Assembly: GCA_015501585.1 (NCBI GenBank)
Contig: JADNRY010000053.1
Span: forward strand, 228,510-292,509
Source of the DNA: Rhodocollybia butyracea
Lineage: Eukaryota; Basidiomycota; Agaricomycetes; Agaricales; Omphalotaceae
Reading direction: 5' to 3'
DNA length: 64,000 nt
Positions 46,802 through 59,185 of the stretch are shown one piece after another (position 1 is the stretch's first letter; the number at the start of each line of letters is the position of its first letter). The notes beneath the pieces were generated by a model, which saw only the letters and a program-made list of their open reading frames with translations, searched no databases and was not told the DNA's origin. The position numbers were made by a program, and so were the translations under genes.

Positions 46802-49562
46802 TCAAATGCTGCACTTTGAGGAGAGTATAGATTTACTTATCAAATGACGACTAAAGGTAGTCCAGATCCACCCCCAAGTCGAAACAGAGTCTACCACATC
46901 TATGGTCGAGGACGCTTGATCCAAGTCCGTAAAACGAATGTTCCCCCGTTTATCGACTAAGACGTTATGAGCGTTGATAGGCATTGAGACGCCATGTTGG
47001 TGCAAAGACTCGACTTTCTCAATAAGATCGTTTTGTCTAGGATATCACGCCAGAAAGTTAGGATAGAATAGCGATGCAAGAAAATAGAAGTGAACATACT
47101 GCGTTTCCGTAAGCCTTCAAAGCTATCCAGGTGTTCACCACAATGGTCAAGAAGAAGTGCGACTGCACCCGAGTTATGGAAAGAGCCATAAATACGGGGC
47201 ACGAGTTCGGTTTTAGCTAAATGCTGATATGCTTTTGCTTCTAGAAGCAACTTTTCCGCATTCCCCAAAGCTTTTTCTGTTGGAGTATACTCCGTACGTA
47301 CATATTGGGACTGATATTTACTGCTTTGACTATTCCCTTTCTCGTATACGCCGTGCTTACCCTATACTGTACAGTTGTATTTAGGTCACGTAGAAACGGC
47401 GTATACGTCTCCCTCAGTTGCTTTTTCCACAACTGAGGTGAGACCGTTCCCGTATATTTATTTCGTCTACTTACTGACATACTTATAGTTAGCTTACTTA
47501 ACATTTTCATCCGCTGTATCTTCCGTGTCCGGCTCACTGGAGTTCCTGCCGCGAGTTTTACAGCAACTCGCACCGGTTCCACAGAACCAACACCTTCCAA
47601 TATCATCTGTCCTCCCCATGTGATGCCAATGGAGGACAGATCATTGAGTTTGGTATCCAGAATGACGCCGACTTTATCGACCAGGAGTGGGTCAGTAGCG
47701 TTGGGGACATGGACGTTGAGATCAGGTATAGTATCATCAGAACTAGCAGCGGGAGTAGGTGACCACAACTCAGAAGCATTCGCACTCCTACTAGATGCAC
47801 CCGAGCAAGAGTGCTCCGTAGGTGCATCTTGTAAGGAATCGCAAGAAGGAGGAATGAAGGTGTAGTGATCAAAGCCACTCGATTGCAGGTGTTCTGTAGG
47901 ACAAGAAAATGCTAGATGCAAGGACTAGCAAGGAAAATTAATCAAATGAAGTTGATTTGTAGATATTCAAGTTACCTTCGGCATGTATCATGAACACATT
48001 TTTGATATTTACGCTCAGGCTCACCGTCAGGGGCTTTGCCCGAACCACCATGAGAATGCTCTGAATGCAAACTAGTTTGCGAGGTCTCCCTCTTTCTCTT
48101 CCGATCCTTTACCCACGTTCGGTCATCCGAGTCAGCGTTGTCATCATCGGTGCCATCGACAGCGACAATAATTTCAGCTTCAACGGAGGGTGAGCTGATT
48201 ATTTGAAAATGTGGCTCTTCTGTTCCCATGTCTATCTGGCTCTCTTTTTCTTTGCTACTTCTCTTGATAGCATCTTGCCACGCATACACGACACGCTCAA
48301 CCAAGCGGAGAAAGTACGTTTCTTCTTTTGTTTGAGAAAGACGAGAAATCTGAGCCAGTCCAGATTTTCGGGTTCGTTGGACTGAAAAACAGCTGCTGTG
48401 AGAGGCGACTAGCCCGGAAGTCAGGTTGTGATGAACGACTTGAGACCAAGCCTGCGTAGGAAGTAAATAAGCCAGTAGTTGTTACAAATCGACAAAATTA
48501 GTACTCACCCGTACAAATACATGCCAGCTCGGGACAACCCAATGCATAATGTCATCGAAAGTGGAATAGTTCTCGGCCTTGACATAGGCGTGAAGTCCAG
48601 TGTCCCATAGGGTCTGCATGCTGGGCTTGACCAGGTCGTAAAGAGCACCACTTGGTGATTCAGCCCTTGTTTCAGACATTGAAGATGATGGAGGTGATTC
48701 GCTCAGCAACTTTTTGAATTCTATCATCTGCGTACCCATGCAATCTTGAGAAGGATCTGGTACGGTATCATCGTCTTCAGGAAGTGGTAAGTTCGGTTGA
48801 AAATCGCAGAGGTAAAAACGAGAGTTTGAGAAAGGGGCGCAACCAACACATTCAGCCTGAGGCCACAAAGCAGACACATCAAGTTTTCCGTCTTCAATTA
48901 AACGGACGAGGAGCAAAAATGTAAGGTGACATCGTATATCCCCGATGTTGTTGCATTCCACGGTGAGTGTGCACTCGAGATACTCTCGAGGAGATCATCG
49001 AAAATTTTGACAGGACTTTTGAATCCTCTCGATTAGGGAGAAGATCGAGCAGGATCTTGAGGTGGCCAACTTTGGGTAGCCCGACAACAATATCGGCATC
49101 GAGCGAGGATCCCAGGTCTGTGCTAGAGTATGGTGTGACAGGCCTCCATTTGGTGCCAAGTGACTCTGCCTGAGACTTGGTCAAGTCGGGGAACAGGAAA
49201 AATGCTGCCACTTCGCCGACAACTTCAAGGACGCGGCGTTGGGCATCTACGACTCCGTGGAATACCATGATCAGCCAGACCCGTTCGAGAATGATCAACC
49301 ACTGAGCTCCTAAATCTTCTCCTGATTGACCCAGGAGAAATTCCTTTGTATTTTTCCGGAGGAGTAATGGTTGGACTAGTTGCTGGATACTTTGTGGTGG
49401 TTCCGCCAGAGTGATATGTTTCGGTTGCAAAGTTCCTGGTAGGTGACCATTATACAAACTTGAAGCCGATTGAGCGTTTCGTTGGTGAAGAGGCCCAAGG
49501 TCCGGGACTTGGGTCCAGCGTGATAGCCTTTTTATAACAGCTTCAAGTTCTACGTTGGTCAT
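46802..49562 (-). CDS. Protein-kinase-fold gene with degenerate catalytic loop
   Basis: Starts at 49562 (MTNVELEAVIKRLSRWTQVP). The N-terminal 250 residues (LLRKNTKEFLLGQSGEDLGA, QWLIILERVWLIMVFHGVVD) are unrecognised. The middle has a basic, probably nuclear-targeting segment (DRTWVKDRKRKRETSQT). The C-terminal part has a kinase look: PVRVAVKLAAGTP (beta-3 Lys), LLLEAKAYQHLAKTELVPRI, VALLLDHCGEHLDSFEGL and HQHGVSMPINAHNVLVDKRG then NIRFTDLDQAS. In related fungal kinases the loop reads HGDIN..N; here HGD is replaced by MP while the Asn and the DLD Asp remain. It is therefore probably a pseudokinase. Exon joins near 48960 and 47500 are uncertain, so parts could be wrong. Confidence 0.5.
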
Positions 49563-49711
49563 TACGGAGGGTAAGTACGCAGCGAGACAATGGATTGACG
49601 CCGGAATGACGTCAGGCGCTTACCGTATCTTCGGGCTAGCATCTCTTCCACTTTGTCTACTACACTTTCTACCCCGCCATCGGACACTCATATTTCGACT
49701 GATAGACACAA

Positions 49712-50923
49712 ATGCGCGGCGCTCATGCGGGAGACAAGTCTAATTCTGGTCCCGCGGATATCAATCCCGTCCACCATGGCTTTCGCGTCACTCCGTCTGC
49801 TACATCTTCCACCGCGTTCCATTTTCACCCTAGTTCGACACCGATTCTGCTCGACGGCTGGCCGACTGGCGAACAGAGTTCATTTTCGCTTCCGTCTGCT
49901 AGATCATCTCCTAGGTTTCATTCTCAACAGGGTTCCTCTCCTGTTGTCGTAGACGACAGACGTTCGCTCTCATCGAATCACTTGTTTCCCTCGCGCTGAA
50001 TAACCTCGGGACTACTTTGCGTTCAAATGTCAATTCTTTTACTCCTCGCAGGCACTGCTATCCGCATCGTATATCGTCCCTTGTCCCGTCACCTTTGTCC
50101 TCGTGTACATATCATATATCAAGGGCGGAGCCCAATTTCTCAGCACACCCCACATCGAGAGCGATATCTCTTGTTCCAAGAGAGGAAATTTAATCTTTGG
50201 TTGATGAACTTCCCCAGCTGAGCACATCGCGTTGCTCAACATCTATATCTCCAGCGTTCATCGCGGCATCATCAAGGTCTAATACATTGAGCCCGGGATC
50301 TAGTACATCGAACCCCCTAGTCTTGAGGATAGGCTCGAACGTACGCTCTACCTCTCCCCCTAACTCGCCTGTTTACTCCAGTATGAGCCCATCATCTCAA
50401 CCAGCGTCCCCACATTGTGCAGCAACTGCATCAACCTCCACCAGAACCTCCACCGCCTTCTCAGAACCTCTCTGACGCAAACATGTGCAACCTGCCGTGC
50501 CTCCTCATCTGGTCAACGACTTGTTTGGGTCGGTGACGCATATTTTCCTCCGCGCTCATCCTCTCATAGTCGGTATCTGCATCTAGATCGACATACTCTC
50601 GTTCCCCTGGGCTATTTTTCCTTTTGTGTGTGTGTACGCTCGTCCCCTATCTGCTGTGTCTTTTCCACTTGTCACACCAACCAACAACATCAGACGCTGA
50701 TTTCAACGATTATGCTTCGCACGACAATGGGGTGTTGTCTTCTGCTTCTGCAAGTGTATCTTCGCTGGCATTGTCTGGATCGAGTGAAAATGAGGGTGAT
50801 TCGGAGCTTATAAGGATGAGCAGAGGGAGTACAGGTTCGGGATGTTTGGGTGGAACCGGAATCGAGGGTCAAAGTGAGCCACGGCAGTGCGAGTGGATTT
50901 GCTATGAGGGAGTGAGAGTATAG
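49712..50923 (+). CDS. Possible Ser-rich hypothetical gene
   Basis: Three consecutive plus-strand frames have similar Ser/Pro/Thr composition: 49712-49999 (GFRVTPSATSSTAFHFHPSS), 50200-50475 (SSRSNTLSPGSSTSNPLVLR) and about 50690-50923 (SSASASVSSLALSGSSENEG). They could be exons of one gene divergent from the kinase-like gene, with introns around 50000-50200 and 50470-50690. Frames agree only loosely and no domain is seen, so composition bias alone could explain them. Confidence 0.35.
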
Positions 50924-51140
50924 TTCAGTTTGAACGTGCGTGCGCTGAGGTGTTGGGAGTTTTTTGTGTTTTCGCGTATTATCTTCCCTTCCAAATGAAC
51001 AATTTGTTCTGCGTATATTTCAAAAATGTAGTGTCATAACTATTGTACCAATTCGATTCGTCACCCACTTTTTTGAAGGTGAACAATACAAGCCAAACCG
51101 TGCCTTCCCAGAGAATTCGCTAACGACTGGTGCAAAAATG

Positions 51141-52725
51141 CTAAGAACTGGCCGATGTCCCACACAAATGGGAAGAATTGTCCGCTGACGGACCAGTGCG
51201 TGGCTTCTTTGAGGATGGTGAAGGTGACAATGACCGATTTTTTCGCTTTGCAGCAATTGGAACAGCGATTGGAGCAATAGTTGAAGGGTCCATTCGAGGA
51301 GACCTTATGAAATGCTGATAATAACCTAGAGCAAATTTCTCAAACTTATACTTCGCCAATTCAGCATTCGTGCGAGGCTCAGGTAGGATTGAGAGCATCT
51401 GGTTGGTGAGGCTTTCCACCGAGTTCTTCATGTCAATAGCTAGCTTGTGGATATAAGGGGATTTCCAGACGAGCCGGAATCTATCACTTATCCCCCAATG
51501 AGATTCCTTCGGTGGCTCCAAGCTGAGGAGGCGAAGCGATACCAATCGGTCGTTAATCCCCACCATGAATGTAGCTTCATCATTAGTGGCGTTTATGAAT
51601 TGCACCATCATTATCCACCTAAGCATGTCCATTTCGAGAAAGACAGAGTTGAGATCGTCAAAGATGCACTGAGGTTCTAGAAGATAGGTGTAGACATCAC
51701 GAGGAGAATGGCCAAAGCGCATTATACCTTCTGTGAGAAGAAGCTTCATTGCTTTTTCAAGGTCTTCACAAGTCAGCTGTCCATTCTGCTCAAGCACATC
51801 GCGGTGCAGCAGCGAAATCCTCGAACTCGCATCCCCAGTGAGCCAGGAGAGAACGTTCTTCTCGATTGAGGATCTCTGGGTATGGAGTTCCCAGCTAAGA
51901 CATAGTCAGTGTAACATACGACGCCCGTAAAATAGCTTCATACCCGCGATAAATAAACTCATCCTGCCAAAGTGGTAGTCCAAAGAAGCATGCACTCCTG
52001 CTGTAACTCCATTTGGCAAAACAGAGAGGGTTAGGCGAGGCCGCTTGGACTGGAAAGACCGTGTGCAGTCCTACCAAGCCTTGAGGTTCCCCTTCAAAGT
52101 CATCCATATCTATAAGAACCCACAAAGGAGGAGACCCATCAACTGGTTCAGGCAAAGTACCCAGGTTAAGAGTGTTTGGCGCCTGTGGTGAAGACTTTGG
52201 GATCCATGTTTCACCATTGTAAAAGAGGATCTTCTTTCTGGAGGTGTATAAGACGACGGGAACAGAGCACAGCGTAGTGCCTAAATCTGGAATGTCACCA
52301 TCGGGAATGCTCAAGAGTACGGCAAGCAGGTAGGACAATAACACGCTCTTTCCTGAGAAAGTGAATCCAGTAAAATACAATACATGCAGAATTACATGAC
52401 ACATACCGATACCAGGTTGGCCTGTAATAATCGCTCCACCTTCGGGATTCAGATGATAAAGTTTGACAATGCGCTGGACCGTTGTACGGTACTCAGGCAG
52501 AATAAGAATTTGATAAGACTGAGAATCCTTTCCATCTGGGACTATTTGCAGTTGAGATTCTTTTGAAGACATAGGGTTCTCCTGTAATTTCCAGTAGTCG
52601 TAAAGTCCCTGCCAGAACATTGGACCGTCGGTCCTCCCCTCTTCTCCTTCCCGCATCCACTCCTCTCGATGCTTGCCTTGCCACGGATAATTTGTTGAAT
52701 GAGAAGACACAGACATAGAGTTCAT
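51141..52725 (-). CDS. Crinkler-like P-loop NTPase
   Basis: The ATG at 52725 (MNSMSVSSHSTNYPWQGKHR) is used because the upstream in-frame codon is TTG. Exon 1 ends in the Walker A region GGAIITGQPGIG; after an intron it continues KSVLLSYLLAVLLSIPDGD, completing GQPGIGKS. A Walker B-like strand is PPLWVLIDMDD. A helical region follows (EDLEKAMKLLLTEGIMRFGH, MLRWIMMVQFINATNDEATF), and a basic Ser-rich tail with a possible nuclear-localisation signal (AAKRKNRSLSPSPSSKKPRT). The IITGQPGIGKS type P-loop with this downstream layout resembles Crinkler/RHS-related proteins common in Agaricomycetes. No N-terminal signal peptide. Function is unknown; the family assignment is by motif only. Confidence 0.65.
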
Positions 52726-53094
52726 TAACTGATGAGACAAAAAAAGAACTATGCCTCAAACGAGGTAGATATACCAGTAAGTAGTGGGCAAGTGAACGTT
52801 GATCAAAGAACAACCAAACCAGCGCTTATTTGATCAACTTTACTTAAATCGACTCGTGTGGCGAATCAGGCGTTTTCAAGTTTTTCAAGTTAAAGAGCCT
52901 TTAAATCAAGTTCAACACAACGTTCAATGGATAGACACAAATATTGACATCGCGGTAAACTAGGGTACTTAATAAATGATGGCTGTCGATGGACCCACAA
53001 AGCAAAATAAAGCTACTACGTTCCAGCTCATTTCTTGCTCTCAATTTACACTCCCCCCAGTTCTATCACAACCACCAGCCATATAGGATTAGTT

Positions 53095-54491
53095 ATGGCT
53101 GATATTAGTGCAGTGCGTCAAGATTCCATCCGCCTGGGGATTACTCGACTGCGAGGCAAACAAGTAGCTGACGCGAGTAGGCCTTTACCCAGTCAGTTGC
53201 TTGCTCTCCACGTACAAAGATTTTCTTTTTACTCCAATAGGTCTTTGACGTGCTACTCGAAGGAGGTGAACGCGTCATAGCACGTGCGATGTTACTCCAG
53301 ATGACCACCTCACGCGTCGGATGTTTGAGCGCGCCACTGTTCATGATGCCTTACGTGATGTCTACGGTGTCGCTGTCCCTCAAATCTACCACATTCAGCC
53401 CGATCCAAACGAGGTAGGCTTGCCATGGATGCTGATGGAACGGATTCCTGGCACCAGGGTTGAGTCTATTGCTCCCCACTGGAAGAACCTCGGAGTAAGG
53501 GAAGATAACATGGTAAGGCTACATTATGGCGATAGTTCTCTTTATACTTATCTTACTCTAGAAAACATTTCATAAACAACTCGCAACGACTTATGTTCAC
53601 ATTTTCGATACTCCGATACCTGAATCGCTTGCGAAGATGTTTGATGACGAATACCAACATCACCACAAAGATCCCATGCCTGCTGCATTCAACATCAAAC
53701 TACAGTACGACTCTGCTACCCTCGAGCCGACTGATCCAGCCATCATCCGAGCGCGGCGTCTTCGCCAAGAAACTGCTACATTCCTTGCCCATCGATTCTG
53801 GCGGAAGATGCATGATTCTCAATACAGCACTGAAAGCATGATAGTGAGCTATCCCGAGATGCCTAGCCTCGAACTCGAACTCCCCGTTCTTCACAAATTG
53901 AAAGCTCTCGTTCCGGCTCTCATTCCTTCCGTCGAGGAATATCTCTTGGACGATGGTCTTCTTGGCTCAAAAAGACTTCATCACTACGATCCTTCGGTCA
54001 CAAACATTATGGTTGACCCTGTCACCGCACTGCTCACAGGAATCATCGATTGGGAGAATACCTTGGCTGTTCCTGCCTTGCTTTCTGCAACTTATCCAGA
54101 GTGGATCAGGTATGATGGGGAGGAGACTCCTATGAGTTACTGGTCTAGTTACCTCCTTCAGCTTTCTCCCGACAAATTTGAGTATGGAGAATGGAGGGAT
54201 AGATATGATGAGGTGAGCAAAGAGTTGTTGGACTTTTCAGGCTATTCCGAGAATCAATTCCATCTGGTTTAGGATGTACGCAAGTAATCTCCCGGCTTCT
54301 CTAAAGCTTTACGTGCTGGCCGAAACCTAAAAGAAATCTGGGACTGGACAGAGAAGTCTCGTGCCGGACGATCCTTGGATCGTCGCTTCGCTACTATTGA
54401 TGCTTGGGCAAATCAAAAGGCTTCTGAGCTCGATGCGGATCTCCAAGGGCCGATGCGAAGGAAGAAGGACTGGCTTGAGGGACTGGTTTAA
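53095..54491 (+). pseudogene. APH-like kinase pseudogene, left arm of an inverted gene pair
   Basis: Near-copy in opposite orientation of the intact gene at 62047-63456. Shared blocks include MADISAVRQDSIRL, VGLPWMLMERIPG, VESIAPHWKNLGVREDNM, YQHHHKDPMPAAF, HHYDPSVTNIMVDPVTA and GIIDWENTLAVPALLSATYP. Lesions compared with the intact copy: a 5-nt length difference at the end of exon 1 with donor GTGAGT changed to GTCAGT, a 7-nt deletion between 53284 and 53285 that shifts the frame, and a stop codon (TAA at 54285-54287) in the last exon where the partner has AGG TTA. The final 70 or so codons after that stop are still recognisable (RKKDWLEG). Confidence 0.8.
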
Positions 54492-54787
54492 TAGTTCCGA
54501 TGTTGTACTTCTGTCATTGTTCCGTTCCCCAGTCGTGACTGGTGCTCCCTCGCCGTTTAGTATCCCCCGTCCTTCATTGTACTGTTCTTTAAGATCGCTA
54601 CTCACCTATACTTTTTTTTCATTTTATGCATTTCCTTGCGAATCAGTACCTTTTCACTTCCCCCTCCTCTATCAGTGCCTTAACCTATTGATAGCTCTCT
54701 GTAAGCCTGCCGTGGCTTACCACACTTGAACCGCCAAGATGTGCATATATACAATCCAGAGGCTGAACACATAGTTCGTGTTTATAC

Positions 54788-54826
54788 TGCCGTTTTGGTG
54801 TAACGGTCAAAGCTGCTGGATTGTGA
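54788..54826 (+). pseudogene. Possible 5' half of a tRNA-His (GTG) relic
   Basis: GCCGTTTTGGTGTAACGGTC is followed by AAAGCTGCTGGATTGTGAC. This resembles a D-arm with GTGTAACGGT and an anticodon arm with TTGTGAC (anticodon GTG). No matching T-arm or 3' acceptor strand was found in the next 150 bp, so at best it is a fragment. Confidence 0.3.
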
Positions 54827-56122
54827 CAAAGACCCACTTACACTCTCCATTCCTCCTAGTTCTTCTATCTCGCGTTCAACATTGGCCCATTCCGTTTTCC
54901 TCGTCAAATCACGGCCTGCAGCTTTTAGTAGCTGGGTTTTCTGCTTCAATAGGACATGAACTTAACGGATGGCTGCATGACTTGATTCTGGCTTGCTACT
55001 ACTCGATGTGCTGGAGATGGAGGTGACAGTAGCTGTTATAGGAATTTTCCATTTTCGAGCTTTGGGCATCGCTAAAGCGTGTTTCCTTAGACAACAACAC
55101 ACTACTGCTCAATTCTCAATATCAGATACCAGAGGCTAATGAAGGGAACGAAGGCACGATGAGAGCAGGAAAGCAGGAAATGTGAACTTCCCATGATTTT
55201 TAAGCCTCCAATTCGACATATATTGTTGCAGTGGTAAATTTAGTCTTAACCGAGCTATCCGTTCTTAGTTTTTCTTACTTAAACCGCGGCTGCCTGTGGT
55301 GCTAAAGCACTGGTCGTTTGATCATTCCGAAATGTAAACATGAACTGGAAACTAACTACCCACCCTCGTGGCGTCGACAGAACTCTATTCAAGTTTTTCA
55401 TGGTTAAAAGCGATTCTTGGGATTTGAGTGATATAGTGAAGAGCCAGAGTACTCGAACATACATTCCTCATCGCTCTTCAAATATTTGACTGTGACGTAT
55501 TCTGTGTATATCGCATCTTGTCCAGTGGATCCACCACAGCTGAATAATGAGTGCTCTAATATCACCTCGAAATGCACCCTTGACGAACAACTTCTTTATG
55601 CACCACTAAGGCAGAGTTCTGTTGGTTTATTGATTCGATGCAATGATATTACTTCGGATTTACAGGTGGAGATGGCATTATTCTGGAGGGTGAAGCGAAA
55701 GTGACAATAGACTGTAAATCACGAGCTGAAGACTGGGTTGAGAAGGCAATATGACGGATTCATTTCTAGGAGGCTATACATTTAGTACATTGAGATTATG
55801 GAGGCCGAGGTGAAACTAAGGATATGTTTGTTTTGCGCGAAGTGCAGAGAATATTTCTAAAAGAAAAGAAAAAAAAGACGAAAAAGCGTAAGAGCATGGA
55901 ATGAAAAATTAGTATGATGAACGCACCAGACTTAGGAATAAAGCATGGCAATGGCCTCGACCAGGCAGTACTTGCAGACTTTAAGTGCGATCCATACAGC
56001 AGTCAGCTGGTAAAAGGCGAGTTAGCAGAGGAGAAAATAGCTAGTCCAGTTGGTTGAAGTACTAGAAGAAGGAAGTGAGGGCATTCATCTTTTTCAGCGC
56101 CTTTGTCGACAACAGGCGGAGA

Positions 56123-56479
56123 CTAAACAGGAACAAAATAAATAAATATCGATGCAACAATATCGACTATGTACTGGAAGGCTTTGGGCAAGGAAAAGCT
56201 CATGGAGAGCTTCGCCTCGGCGTCGATTGAGAGCGTGGCGGTAGGGGTGGAAGTGTCTATAAACAAGAAAACCATCAAAGAGATCTCAGTCATACACCAA
56301 TACCAGACATGCCTTGAGGACGACATATTTACTTGACTTTGAAGCGTTTTGGAGGTGGCGGGGAAAAGAGAGATAGATAAGGGTCCTTCGTGAACATCCA
56401 AAATAAGAATCCTGGATTGCGTGAGTCGGAAAAAAATCTTAGAAATCGTGACCCAGAACGACGGCGCCGTGTCTTCCAT
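56123..56479 (-). CDS. Weak small-gene candidate
   Basis: 118-codon frame starting MEDTAPSFWVTISKIFF. A good intron (GTAAAT donor, TTTATAG acceptor) lies inside but removing it changes frame and gives a Pro/Arg-rich short tail. No family recognised. Listed because it is the longest frame in this part with a credible intron; it may be chance. Confidence 0.2.
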   Translation of the reverse strand: MEDTAPSFWVTISKIFFRLTQSRILILDVHEGPLSISLFPATSKTLQSQVNMSSSRHVWYWCMTEISLMVFLFIDTSTPTATLSIDAEAKLSMSFSLPKAFQYIVDIVASIFIYFVPV

Positions 56480-59185
56480 TCTGCTCCTGATCTACTTGCT
56501 CAGAACTAGCTTGGGACCTTACGAGATTATCAACGCATATTGACTTTTCGCTGGCACTTCATGGGACAAAATACACACCTACAGTCCGCATTATCCGCTC
56601 TAGGAATAACCCTCTATATTTAACGCGGCTGACTTGTATTCCTTAACGTCTCTTGTGTCTTTCTCTCTCTGGCTTTCTCCGACTTCAAAAAAATTTAAAT
56701 CATGCCTTCAGACAATCCGACCCATCCTCCAGGGATATATTTCCAGGATCCTGAGGTAGTAAGCGAGCTGCGGCGTGCTTCCTTCTTACCTATGAAAGCA
56801 GAAGCCTGGTGCGGCGGATTGACAATCAGATCGCCACAAATTTGGAGCGCATCCAACAGTTCCGTCGTTAGAGAGCATCGGGTCTACTCAAGCTCCTTCA
56901 AGCTCCTTCATCGTCATGAAAGCGTATAGCACCCGTCAAGAACATTGGCCGGTCCAGGGGGCGCTAATCGACTTACTGTGAGTCATCTGCACGTGACTAT
57001 TGATGGCGCAATCACCGCAACTAAAGGACAGTCTCATAATTCCCTGCCTCAATACACCATGACGAGGCAAATAATAACCGTTGTAATATTTTGAACACCA
57101 GAAGTTGAGAAATGGAACAATGGGTGAAGCAACATCAACGAAAACGTCTAGGTTCAAGCCCCGACTGCGAAGTTCCAAGGTGTTCATATAGCGAACCGTC
57201 AAGACAACCTGCAAATAGGTAGCCTAGATATTAACGACTGAAAACGTACGAAACTCACGCTACTTCATGATTTAATCACTAGAGAAATCCGGCAGAGAGA
57301 CGATGACCAGCAAAAATGGAAGGTGTGTATCCGTCTGGCTAATCATATACTATGAAAGCGTTCGAACTAGGCTGCAACCCAAGTTTATAAACACCAAAGA
57401 TAATAGAGGCGGCGGCGTTCGATCTTGATGTATTCAGCCATGGTTGACTCACGTCATGCAAGAGTTTTTAGATGCCCCGTATCAATGGTAACAGCTTCAG
57501 TCGAAAGCACAGGAGCTCTATGTCGCGCTGTGGATGGTGGGGACACAAATGCTGATCATGGAGCAGCGGGGAGTCCGTAGAATCCAGAATCTTTCGATTT
57601 TCGATTTTGAACAGGGGATTTTCCATCGGCTTTGAACATGGCTCTTGTGCGGGTACAAGGAACTCCCTTGGAGAGAGACATGTGTTGCAGTTCGGATTTA
57701 AACCTGAAGAACCTGTCGGCCACGAAAACAAAACAAAATACACTGCGAAAGTTCTGTTGTTTTCGCAAGTTGGCAGCTAAACCCGAAAACGTGGCCGAAA
57801 GTAGGTCAATATTCAAAATGAAGTAGACTGGTAACTTTTGTGCTCCGTAAATCTCAAACTCGCTTGATTCTGGGGAAGTTGGTGTGTCGTCTACATGACG
57901 GTAGCAAAGAAGGGGGAACGGAGGTAAATATTTTCGGCGTATTGTTCGCTTATTCAAATTTCAGACTCAGCCTGCTCGCTCTCAGCGCTGTAGCGCAGCG
58001 TTTTTTATCCCGAATTTATTCACCATTTTCCCATTTCTTCTTATACTGCCTTTGATTGTTACAGCCCATTCCTTTATTCATCAGACTCTGTGGCCGCATA
58101 CCCAAAGAACCTTCGCACTGGTCCCATCTTCTCTTGTTTTGTGCTCTCGAACCGATATTATCGCAATTTATGCAGGATGGAATGCGCAGACAGTAAACAC
58201 TGATCGTTTTATATCACCAGGTATGTACCTTTCCTTGTCATCCTGTTCAAACGAGCTCTAACCCATTCAATTGAATGTAGTACTTGTGTTATCTATCGTG
58301 AAATTGCTCAGTACGAGCCTTGAAATATTATTTACAATATGTTCTGTTGGCATTACAACCATGCAAACAGATCTTAATCATGCGCGCATCTAACGAGTCA
58401 TGCTATCGACTCATAGTGAGCCTTTGTTTTGAGACGAAATTTCGAGTAGTGCTTTCAGGAGCAAAGGAGATACTCACATCGCGTCGAACACCCCGATTTC
58501 CTCTGTTTTCGTCCCCAGGGAAACAGTATGAAGCGAGTACTACTGGTAATTGCTGAGATGGATGAACTTGAAGTACTCAGTGTTATGATTAATAAATATC
58601 AACTTCAACTGGTCGGAAACACAGAAAAATCGGTAAGAATTAAAGAAAGACAGCGAGACTGGCAAAATATTTTAGCGCTGAAAATGAAAGTTGAAACCTC
58701 CACCATGGTGGCATGCATAACCAGGCTTTTACCACCACTGGACTGCAATCTCTCTCTCATTCTTCGTGGCAGCCGGATGATGCATTGAAGCCTCACACTG
58801 GCGACTCGGCTTGCTCAGGCTGTTCATTCCTGATCTCCGGGAATCTCTGTTTTTTTTTTGATTGCGCAGGTGCAGGTTGTTTGCCACATCCCCAGGGTTC
58901 TGATATGGTGTCAGCCCCAACTGCAACATTCGGTCCTGTGTGGGATTGAACGTATTCCTATCGGGACTTGGGCAAAAATAATTTGTGCTGGGAGAAAAAA
59001 TCGACCGGAATTGTGGTACCATCTTCAATATGCTATGGAGAGCCCGCCTACTCAGTTTCTAGTGACTGGTTTCCTGGTCCTATACGCCGGTTGCTTCATT
59101 CCGCGGTTCACCTTCTCCTTGAGCCACAATGATGCCACCCCTTCTTTCGACGGCTCATCACCATCGTGCACAGTGGCTTGTTCAT

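Noticed and set aside
56936..57214. F-box-like fragment (YMNTLELRSRGLNLDVFVDV)
   Set aside because: The pattern resembles mushroom F-box/LRR proteins, but no F-box, no further repeats and no consistent exons were found around it.
57468..57957. Overlapping minus-strand frames near 57.5-57.9 kb
   Set aside because: No domain or intron support, and the frames overlap one another.
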